This document shows positions 47,874-55,919 of a stretch of DNA of 57,213 nt, one piece after another (within the stretch, counting starts at the first letter, position 1; every line of letters begins with the position of its first letter). The notes beneath the pieces were generated by a model, which was not told the DNA's origin, made no database searches, and worked only from the letters and a program-made list of their open reading frames with translations. The DNA is from Marinilabilia sp. (GTDB lineage: Bacteria; Bacteroidota; Bacteroidia; Bacteroidales; Marinilabiliaceae). Position numbers and translations under genes: made by a program. The stretch lies in NCBI RefSeq assembly GCF_016278715.1, contig NZ_JADQBH010000045.1, positions 1-57,213 of the forward strand, given 5' to 3'.

Positions 47874-49262
47874 ATGGTTGAAAGCGGGTTTTATCATGCA
47901 TTAAAGGTTGATGAGGACAAGTGTTTTGGTTGTATCCATTGTATGAATGTTTGTCCTACTGCTGCCATCCGAATTCTTAAAGGCGTAGCGTCCATCAGGC
48001 CCGACTGGTGTGTGGATTGCGGTGAATGTATGCGGGCCTGTCCGGTAGATGCCATTTTTGTGGAACAAGACGATTTCGATAAGATATTTCAATACAAGTG
48101 TCGTGTGGCTTTGGTTCCTGCCGTTCTCATCGGACAATTCCCGGAAAAGGTCACCGAAGCAGAAATTTTCTCCGTAATGCGCGAGCTGGGCTTCACACAT
48201 GTTTTCCAGACAGAGCATACCACAGGAGTAATAACGCGGGCTATGGTTGAGGCTGCCCGCGATGCCGAGGAAAAACCGGCTATCTCCTCTTTTTGTCCGG
48301 CCATCGTGCGATTGGTTCAGATTAAATTTCCCTCTTTGCTGGATCAGGTGTTGGCCATAAAGCCGCCTATTGATGCGTCTGCCGTCTATTTCAGGAAAAG
48401 GTTGGAAGATGAGGGTATCCCATCCGAAGATATTGGTATTTTTTACATTACTCCGTGTGCTGCCAAAATTGCTGCAGTAAAAAGTCCTGTAGGAGAAGAG
48501 AAATCGCCTATCAATGGTGTCATCAATATGAAGTTTATCTACAATAAGATATATAAACTCATTAAATCCAGAAATGAAACCAGCAGTATTTCTCCTGGGG
48601 AGATGCTGCCATTGTTGAGCCCGGGGGCTATAAAATACAGCCTGACCGGCGGTGAAGCTTCCCTGATGGAGGGACGATGCCTGGCCATTGATGAAATCCA
48701 TAATGTTATTGAATTCTTAGAAAAACTGGAGCATGATGAAATTGAGGGGGTTGATTTCTTGGAACTCAGAGCGTGCGACCAAAGTTGTGCCGGCGGAGTT
48801 TTGGTAGGGGGAAACCGGTTTTTAACCACCGAGCGGCTCAATAAACGGGCAAAAAGGTTTGAAGGGGTTGCTGATATTCCCGCGGATATCAAAGCCTACA
48901 CGCATTTTATGGCCAATAATCTGGATATAGGACCGCTGGAACCGCGCTCCATGATGGCGCTGGATCAAGACATGGGGGAAGCTATGCGGAAGATGCAACA
49001 AGTGCGTCATTTGATGTGCTTTTTGCCGGGAATTGATTGTGCGGCCTGCGGAGCCCCTAATTGCCAGAGTCTGGCCGAGGATATTGTGCGAAGAGAAGCT
49101 CAGCTTTCTGCATGTGTCTTTATTCAGAGAATGATGGAGAAGCACAGCAAGTTAAGTGGTGAACATGCACTGAAGATTATTGAAAAGATATGGGGCAAAA
49201 ACCGGCTGGATAAGGATTGTAAGAAAAAAGGGGCCGAAAACGAATCGAATATGGAACTCTGA
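47874..49262 (+). CDS. Putative sensory [FeFe]-hydrogenase-like protein (group D-type): 2x[4Fe-4S], H-cluster domain, Fes-type 4Fe-4S
   Basis: CFGCIHCMNVCPTAAI / CVDCGECMRACPVDAI; SSFCPAI, ITPCAAK, ELRACDQSCAGGVLVGG; CAACGAPNC...C. Confidence 0.88.
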   Translation: MVESGFYHALKVDEDKCFGCIHCMNVCPTAAIRILKGVASIRPDWCVDCGECMRACPVDAIFVEQDDFDKIFQYKCRVALVPAVLIGQFPEKVTEAEIFSVMRELGFTHVFQTEHTTGVITRAMVEAARDAEEKPAISSFCPAIVRLVQIKFPSLLDQVLAIKPPIDASAVYFRKRLEDEGIPSEDIGIFYITPCAAKIAAVKSPVGEEKSPINGVINMKFIYNKIYKLIKSRNETSSISPGEMLPLLSPGAIKYSLTGGEASLMEGRCLAIDEIHNVIEFLEKLEHDEIEGVDFLELRACDQSCAGGVLVGGNRFLTTERLNKRAKRFEGVADIPADIKAYTHFMANNLDIGPLEPRSMMALDQDMGEAMRKMQQVRHLMCFLPGIDCAACGAPNCQSLAEDIVRREAQLSACVFIQRMMEKHSKLSGEHALKIIEKIWGKNRLDKDCKKKGAENESNMEL

Positions 49263-49271
49263 TTCTTTGAA

Positions 49272-49640
49272 ATGTATAGTGACAATCTTAAAAATAGTCT
49301 TATGACTGTAAATGATATCGTTGGTAAATTGAATTTAACCGTTTTTGGAGGAGATAAAGGTCTCAATCGGGAAATTACCGGAGGTTACGTGTCCGACCTG
49401 CTGAGCGATGTGATGGGAAATGCCTCTGAGGGAGAGGTCTGGGTCACGCTGCAAACGCATAAAAATGTGATGGCTGTGGCTTCTCTTAAAGATGTGTCAG
49501 CAGTAATCCTGGTGAAAGGACTGAAACCGGATGAGGATATGCTGGCTCAAAGCAATGAAGAGGATATTCCTGTTCTGGGTACTGAGATGGAGACCTTTGA
49601 ACTGGCAGGTCAACTGTACGGATTGATAAAGAATAGGTAG
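49272..49640 (+). CDS. Second DRTGG-domain-like protein
   Basis: DIVGKLNLTVFGGDKGLNREITGGYVSDLLSDVMGNA. Confidence 0.75.
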   Translation: MYSDNLKNSLMTVNDIVGKLNLTVFGGDKGLNREITGGYVSDLLSDVMGNASEGEVWVTLQTHKNVMAVASLKDVSAVILVKGLKPDEDMLAQSNEEDIPVLGTEMETFELAGQLYGLIKNR

Positions 49641-49642
49641 AT

Positions 49643-50410
49643 ATGTTGAAGGAATTTCGTGCCGATTTGCATGTTCACACGGTGCTTTCGCCCTGTGGAA
49701 GTCTGGATATGAGTCCGGCACGAATCATTTCCGAAGCAAGACAAAAGCACATTGACATACTGGCCATTACCGATCACAACTCAACCCGTCAATGCAGGGT
49801 GGTAATGGAATTGGGCCGTAAAGCCGGAATTACTGTTTGGGGTGGTGCTGAAATCAATACACGTGAGGAGGTGCATTGTCTGGCATTTTTTGAACAAGAG
49901 ACGGCCCTTGAAGAGTTCCAGCAATGGCTCGACCGATGGTTGGTGAAAATAAAGAATAAGTCCGGCTATTTTGGCGATCAGGTTTGGGTTGATGCAAAGG
50001 ATAATATTTTGGGAGAGGAAGAGTGGTTGCTTATTGCAGCATTAGACAGAACCATTGACCAAAGTTATGAGGAGGTACACCGCCTGGGAGGTGTTTTTGC
50101 TCCGGCCCACATCGATAGGAAAAGCAACAGCCTGAACAGCCAACTGGGATTTGTTCCACCGGATATCCGGGCCGATGCACTGGAGATAAGTCCCTCGGCC
50201 ACATTGGAATTGGTGAGAATGAATGGCTGGAATAAAATAAAACCGCTGATCGCCGGTTCGGATGCCCATCAACCTGAGAGATTAGGATTGAATATGACAC
50301 AATTGAAAATGAAAAATACCAGTCTTGGAGAGTTTAAAAAAGCATTGATTGAAGTGGATGGACGAAGTGTTATTCCTGAAAGATTGCAGGAAACTCCAGG
50401 TTGTCAGTGA
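49643..50410 (+). CDS. PHP-domain metal-dependent phosphoesterase
   Basis: RADLHVHTVLSPCGSLDMSP, AITDHNST, APAHIDR, AGSDAHQPE. Confidence 0.9.
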   Translation: MLKEFRADLHVHTVLSPCGSLDMSPARIISEARQKHIDILAITDHNSTRQCRVVMELGRKAGITVWGGAEINTREEVHCLAFFEQETALEEFQQWLDRWLVKIKNKSGYFGDQVWVDAKDNILGEEEWLLIAALDRTIDQSYEEVHRLGGVFAPAHIDRKSNSLNSQLGFVPPDIRADALEISPSATLELVRMNGWNKIKPLIAGSDAHQPERLGLNMTQLKMKNTSLGEFKKALIEVDGRSVIPERLQETPGCQ

Positions 50411-50481
50411 CCGACCCTGGATGGTGAACTGAAACCAGGTTTTATGAAGTTTATTTGAAAATCCAGTTTTTAAGAAATACC

Positions 50482-51003
50482 ATGAAGGATTTATCTATGC
50501 ATCTACTTGATATTGCTGAGAACTCCATTAAAGCCGGCGCAAAGCAGGTAGAAGTGGAACTCCGGTATGCTGATAATCGTCTGGTTATGACCATCAGCGA
50601 CAATGGATGCGGCATGGATGAAGAGATGGTTAACAGAATTACCGACCCATATATCACTTCGCGCACTTCGCGAAAAGTGGGGTTAGGATTACCCTTTTTG
50701 AAGATGAATGCAGAGCAGACAGGAGGAAACATAATGATTTCATCAGAGCAGGGCCGCGGCACCACTGTGAAAGCAGTGTTTTTGACCGACCACATTGATT
50801 GTGTTCCTCCGGGCGATCTGGCTTCGTCGCTTTCGCTTTTGATGACCGGCAATCCGGAGATCAATTTTGTTATACGATTGATTAAGGACGATGATGCCTT
50901 TGAGGTTTCATCGAATGAAATAAACGAAGTGTTGGAGGGAATTCCCATTTCACACCCAAAAGTCGGGGTGTTTGTCAGAAATATGTTGAAAGAAGAGTTT
51001 TAA
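50482..51003 (+). CDS. GHKL (HATPase_c) ATP-binding protein
   Basis: MHLLDIAENSIKAGA, SDNGCGMDEE, GLGLPFLKMNAEQTGG. Confidence 0.85.
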   Translation: MKDLSMHLLDIAENSIKAGAKQVEVELRYADNRLVMTISDNGCGMDEEMVNRITDPYITSRTSRKVGLGLPFLKMNAEQTGGNIMISSEQGRGTTVKAVFLTDHIDCVPPGDLASSLSLLMTGNPEINFVIRLIKDDDAFEVSSNEINEVLEGIPISHPKVGVFVRNMLKEEF

Positions 51004-51024
51004 GCGTATTAAATACAGTGTGTT

Positions 51025-51423
51025 ATGAGCAAAGTGAAAAATCTTCAGGACCTCAAAAAAATGAGGGACGAACTCAAAGGCAAAATCAACCTTAGAGAAA
51101 AGAGTGACCATCCTGAAAGCATGGTGCAGATTAAAGTTTCGATGGCGACCTGCGGCATAGCCTCAGGCGCGCGTGAAACGATGAATTATATGATTGATGA
51201 ACTGGACAGTCAGGCCATTGATGCCGTTGTTACTCAAACCGGTTGCATGGGGTATTGTTATGCCGAGCCTACCATTGAAGTGACTATGCCCGGTGAAAAA
51301 CCGCTTGTTTTTGGTAATGTAAATACTAAAAAGGCTTCCGAAATCATTGAAAAATATATCAAAAATGGCGAATTGGTGGACGGGATTATTCCTGATAGCT
51401 ACGAAACCATTGATGGTAAATAG
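51025..51423 (+). CDS. Thioredoxin-like ferredoxin-fold protein of hydrogenase operon
   Basis: MATCGIASGARET ... TGCMGYCYAEP; only three Cys. Confidence 0.75.
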   Translation: MSKVKNLQDLKKMRDELKGKINLREKSDHPESMVQIKVSMATCGIASGARETMNYMIDELDSQAIDAVVTQTGCMGYCYAEPTIEVTMPGEKPLVFGNVNTKKASEIIEKYIKNGELVDGIIPDSYETIDGK

Positions 51424-51650
51424 TCTTTGCAAGGGGCTGTCTAAAAAGTCACTGTAGCTTTTACATTGCGCGGGTGGTTGTCTTTTATGTTGCATATAAT
51501 GAGGTCCTTAGCTGTGTTTGGAATGACAAAAAACACGAAATCCATGACTCTCCTGACAACCCCCTGGTTTTGAGTAAGTTAACTTCCAAAAATAAAGTAG
51601 AGAAATTTATCCTTTAATGCCTAATATGGTTTTAAAATAATATAATTGCT

Positions 51651-53444
51651 ATGGCCAAATACAAAAATCATATCCTTGTTTGTGCAGGTACCGGTTGCCG
51701 GGCCTCTGAGAGCGAAGCCATTGCCGTCAATCTGAAACGTTCAATTGACGAAAACAATCTGGAAAACGACGTTCAGGTAGTGCGTACCGGTTGTTTTGGC
51801 TTTTGCGAAAAGGGACCTGTGGTAAAGATGGTACCCGACAATACTTTTTATGTCCAAGTGACTCCAGACGATGCAGAAGACCTTGTGCTTGAGCACCTGA
51901 TAAAAGGACGGAAAGTGGATCGCTTACTTTATGTGGATCCCGAAACCAAAGAACAAGTGAGTGATTCCAAACACATGGATTTCTATAAGAAACAGATTCG
52001 CATTGCGCTCAGAAACTGCGGTTTTATCAATCCCGAAAATATTGACGAATACATAGCCCGCGACGGTTACAGTGCGCTGGGTACTATTCTGGATGAGATG
52101 TCGCCCGAATCAGCTATTAAGATAATTAAGGACTCGGGTCTTCGGGGAAGAGGAGGTGGTGGTTTTCCAACAGGCCTTAAGTGGGAAATTACCCGGAAAT
52201 CGGAATCTGATCAGAAGTATGTGGTTTGTAATGCTGACGAAGGGGATCCAGGGGCATTTATGGATCGCTCTATTCTGGAAGGCGACCCCCATTCAGTATT
52301 GGAAGCGATGGCAATTTGTGGGTATTGCATTGGTGCCGATTCCGGGTTGATTTACATCCGTGCGGAGTATCCGTTAGCCATCAAACGTTTAAAGGTTGCC
52401 ATTAATCAGGCCCGCGAATATGGCTTGCTGGGGAACGATATCTTCGGTTCAGGATTTTGTTTCGATGTGGAAATCCGTTATGGTGCCGGAGCTTTTGTGT
52501 GCGGTGAGGAAACGGCACTGATTCATTCTATGGAAGGGTTGCGTGGAGAACCCACCGTGAAACCGCCTTTCCCTTCGGTTAGTGGCTATAAAGGAAAACC
52601 CACCAACGTCAACAATGTGGAGACTTTTGCCAATATCCCTGCCATTTTTCTGAAGGGGGCTGATTGGTTCAGACAGATTGGAACGGAGAAAAGTTCCGGA
52701 ACCAAGGTTTTTGCGTTGGCGGGAAAAGTCAACAATGTGGGACTGATTGAGGTTCCGATGGGAACTACTTTGCGCGAGGTGATTTTTGATATCGGCGGAG
52801 GCATCAAAGGCGGAAAGAAATTTAAAGCGGTTCAGACAGGAGGTCCGTCAGGTGGCTGTTTGACTGAACATCACCTGGATTTGCCTATTGATTATGACAG
52901 TTTGATTGCCAGCGGTTCCATGATGGGCTCGGGAGGCATGATTGTGATGGACGAGGACGACTGCATGGTTTCGGTAGCCAAGTTCTATCTTGATTTTACC
53001 GTGGAAGAGAGTTGCGGTAAATGTACCCCCTGCCGTATTGGAAACAAGCGACTTTACGAATTGCTCGAAAAGATAACCCTGGGTAAAGGGGATGAGGGAG
53101 ATTTGACCCGGTTGCGTAATCTGGGCAATGTAATTAAGGATACGGCGCTCTGTGGATTGGGCCAGACATCACCTAACCCGGTACTTTCGACCATGGACAA
53201 TTTCCCCGAGGAATATGAAGCTCACGTGAAGGAGAGTAAATGTCCTGCCGGTCAGTGCCGGGCGCTGATGCAATATGTTGTCAGTCCCAAGCTTTGTACC
53301 GGTTGTACATTATGTGCACGTGTTTGTCCGGTGGATGCCATTTCGGGTGATAAGAAAATGCCGCATTTTATCAATACTTCCATCTGTATAAAGTGTGGTG
53401 CCTGTATGGATAAGTGTAAGTTTGGTGCCATCAGCATTCAATAA
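51651..53444 (+). CDS. HydB-type subunit of [FeFe]-hydrogenase 2 (TRX-like [2Fe-2S] + NuoF + 2[4Fe-4S])
   Basis: CAGTGCRASES...CFGFC; RGRGGGGFPTGLKWEI; ESCGKCTPCRIG; CTGCTLCARVCPVDAI / CIKCGACMDKCKFGAI. Confidence 0.94.
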   Translation: MAKYKNHILVCAGTGCRASESEAIAVNLKRSIDENNLENDVQVVRTGCFGFCEKGPVVKMVPDNTFYVQVTPDDAEDLVLEHLIKGRKVDRLLYVDPETKEQVSDSKHMDFYKKQIRIALRNCGFINPENIDEYIARDGYSALGTILDEMSPESAIKIIKDSGLRGRGGGGFPTGLKWEITRKSESDQKYVVCNADEGDPGAFMDRSILEGDPHSVLEAMAICGYCIGADSGLIYIRAEYPLAIKRLKVAINQAREYGLLGNDIFGSGFCFDVEIRYGAGAFVCGEETALIHSMEGLRGEPTVKPPFPSVSGYKGKPTNVNNVETFANIPAIFLKGADWFRQIGTEKSSGTKVFALAGKVNNVGLIEVPMGTTLREVIFDIGGGIKGGKKFKAVQTGGPSGGCLTEHHLDLPIDYDSLIASGSMMGSGGMIVMDEDDCMVSVAKFYLDFTVEESCGKCTPCRIGNKRLYELLEKITLGKGDEGDLTRLRNLGNVIKDTALCGLGQTSPNPVLSTMDNFPEEYEAHVKESKCPAGQCRALMQYVVSPKLCTGCTLCARVCPVDAISGDKKMPHFINTSICIKCGACMDKCKFGAISIQ

Positions 53445-53477
53445 ATCGGGTCTGAAATTTTGAAAAAATAACGAGTT

Positions 53478-55247
53478 ATGAACTTAGCTAAGTTAACCAT
53501 TGATAATAAGCCGGTAGTTGTGGAAAAGGGAACTACGGTTCTTGAAGCTGCCAAATCTATCGGCATCAAAATTCCATCTTTGTGCTATATGAAGATGGAC
53601 GATATGAATTTTGAGAATAAACCGGGTGGTTGCCGGGTTTGTGTAGTCGAAGTGGAAGGACGACGCAATCTGGCTCCTGCCTGCAAAACCGAATGTACCG
53701 ACGGTATGGTGGTCAATACGCATACGGTTCGGGTGGTAAATGCCCGTCGTACTGTTGTGGAATTGATATTGTCCGACCACCCCGCGGAGTGTCTTACCTG
53801 TGCCAAATCCGGGGAGTGCGAACTGCAGGACCTCGCGCAAAATCTTGGTATCCGTGAAATTCATTATACAGGAGAACAGTCGCATTACAAAGGCGACCAG
53901 TCGCCTGCCATTATTCGCGAGATGGACAAATGCATCATGTGCCGCCGATGTGAGACTGCTTGTAATGAGGTTCAGACCGTGGGTGTTTTGTCGGCCGTGA
54001 ACCGTGGATTCGAATCGGTTGTGGCGCCGGCTTTTGAAATGGACCTTGACCATTCAGTTTGCACATACTGTGGTCAGTGCGTAGCTGTTTGTCCCACCGG
54101 GGCATTGACCGAAAGAGATTATACCTGGAAAGTTATTGAGGCTTTAGTCAACCCCAACAAAACGGTGGTGGTGCAAACGGCTCCTGCCGTTCGTGCCGCG
54201 TTAGGAGAATCATTCGGGATGGAACCCGGCTCTTTGGTTACCGGAAAGATGGTTTCCGCCCTTCGAAAATTGGGATTTGATTATGTTTTTGATACCGATT
54301 TTGCAGCCGATTTGACCATTATGGAAGAGGGAACCGAACTGCTGGACCGCCTGAGCCGCCATTTGAGTGGAGATAAGGAGGTTAAACTACCTATTCTGAC
54401 CAGTTGTTGTCCCGGTTGGGTGAAGTTTTTTGAGCATCAGTTTCCTGAAATGATGGATGTGCCATCTACAGCCAAGTCGCCCCAGCAGATGTTCGGCTCC
54501 ATTGCAAAGTCTTATTTTGCAAAAAAAATGAACAAGAAGCGCGAGGATTTAGTGGTGGTTTCGGTAATGCCTTGTCTGGCAAAAAAATATGAGTGTACCC
54601 GCGAAGAGTTCTCTGTAAACGGCGATCCCGATGTGAATGTTTCTATCTCAACAAGAGAACTGGCTCAGCTTATACGTAATGCCAATCTGGATTTTGCTTC
54701 ACTTCCGGATGAAGACTTTGACCAGCCTTTGGGCGAATCTTCAGGAGCAGCGGTGATTTTCGGAACAACAGGAGGGGTTATTGAGGCAGCGGTGCGAACT
54801 GCTTATGAGTTGCATACCGGAAAACATCTGGAAAAAGTTGATTTCAAAGAGTTGCGGGGAATGGAAGGTTCACGGAAAGCGACTGTCGATTTTGACGGTT
54901 TAAAACTCAATATTGGTATTGCTCATGGATTAGGAAATGCCCGAAAGCTGCTGGAAGAAGTCAAGTCCGGAAAGTCGGAGTTCCATGCCATCGAAATTAT
55001 GGCGTGTCCCGGCGGTTGCATCGGCGGAGGCGGTCAGCCTTATCATCACGGAAATGTGGATATTCTTAAGAAACGTCAACGGGCTATTTATGAAGAGGAT
55101 AAAGGGAAACCTATACGTAAGTCGCATGATAACCCGTTTATTCAGGTTTTGTATAAAGAATTTCTGGGGAAACCAATGAGTGATTTATCACACGAATTAC
55201 TACATACACACTATTTTGACCGTAAGAAAAAAGCTGAAGTTGAATAG
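53478..55247 (+). CDS. [FeFe]-hydrogenase 2 catalytic subunit (HydA-type)
   Basis: HPAECLTCAKSGEC; TSCCPGW, VMPCLAKKYE, EIMACPGGCIGGGGQP. Confidence 0.96.
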   Translation: MNLAKLTIDNKPVVVEKGTTVLEAAKSIGIKIPSLCYMKMDDMNFENKPGGCRVCVVEVEGRRNLAPACKTECTDGMVVNTHTVRVVNARRTVVELILSDHPAECLTCAKSGECELQDLAQNLGIREIHYTGEQSHYKGDQSPAIIREMDKCIMCRRCETACNEVQTVGVLSAVNRGFESVVAPAFEMDLDHSVCTYCGQCVAVCPTGALTERDYTWKVIEALVNPNKTVVVQTAPAVRAALGESFGMEPGSLVTGKMVSALRKLGFDYVFDTDFAADLTIMEEGTELLDRLSRHLSGDKEVKLPILTSCCPGWVKFFEHQFPEMMDVPSTAKSPQQMFGSIAKSYFAKKMNKKREDLVVVSVMPCLAKKYECTREEFSVNGDPDVNVSISTRELAQLIRNANLDFASLPDEDFDQPLGESSGAAVIFGTTGGVIEAAVRTAYELHTGKHLEKVDFKELRGMEGSRKATVDFDGLKLNIGIAHGLGNARKLLEEVKSGKSEFHAIEIMACPGGCIGGGGQPYHHGNVDILKKRQRAIYEEDKGKPIRKSHDNPFIQVLYKEFLGKPMSDLSHELLHTHYFDRKKKAEVE

Positions 55248-55300
55248 GTTTGTAACGAGTTGATAACTGTTCATTGATAATTTGATAACTGAAAAATGTT

Positions 55301-55774
55301 ATGGCAAAAATAAAAATACCCGAAAATAAGGTTCAGGAATTGAAGGACTTGTGCGCCCAATTCAAAAATGAACCCGGCGAATTGATTAACGTATTGCATG
55401 GAGCCCAGGGAATGTTTGGCTACCTGCCTGCCGAAGTGCAGGAAATTGTGGCAGAGGGAATGAATGTCTCTTTAGCCCATGTGTATGGTGTGGTTACATT
55501 TTATTCGTTTTTTTCAATGTTGCCCAAAGGAAAACATCCCATCTCCATTTGTATGGGAACTGCCTGCTATGTGAGGGGAGCGGAAAAGGTGTTGGATGAG
55601 TTTAAGCGTCATTTGGATGTGAAAGTTGGCGATACCACTCCTGACGGGAAATTCTCCCTGAGTTGTTTGCGTTGCGTGGGAGCCTGTGGACTGGCCCCGG
55701 TGGTGACCATCGGAGAGCGCGTTTACGGACGTGTTTCGCCGGAAGATGTAAAAGGGATTCTCGGAGAGTATTAA
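55301..55774 (+). CDS. NuoE-like [2Fe-2S] subunit of [FeFe]-hydrogenase 2 (HydC-type)
   Basis: VYGVVTFYSFFSM, CMGTAC...CLRCVGAC. Confidence 0.93.
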   Translation: MAKIKIPENKVQELKDLCAQFKNEPGELINVLHGAQGMFGYLPAEVQEIVAEGMNVSLAHVYGVVTFYSFFSMLPKGKHPISICMGTACYVRGAEKVLDEFKRHLDVKVGDTTPDGKFSLSCLRCVGACGLAPVVTIGERVYGRVSPEDVKGILGEY

Positions 55775-55793
55775 ATTTCAGGAGCGGCGAAGT

Positions 55794-55850
55794 AGGAGTG
55801 GCGGATTCCGGTCTGCCTTTTGCTACTGCGGATCGGAACCCGCCGCTCCT
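55794..55850. repeat. REP-like imperfect palindrome between hydC-like gene and hydG
   Basis: AGGAGTGGCGGATTCCGGTCTGCC opposed by GCGGATCGGAACCCGCCGCTCCT. Confidence 0.65.
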
Positions 55851-55919
55851 ATAAAAAACCGTAAAACCTTTCCGAAAACACCACATTCATCGTACCTTTA
55901 ATCCCTTAAAGGTTTTGTT

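Noticed and set aside
47901-48701. 266-aa minus-strand ORF
   Set aside because: Shadow ORF of the group D H-cluster protein on the plus strand
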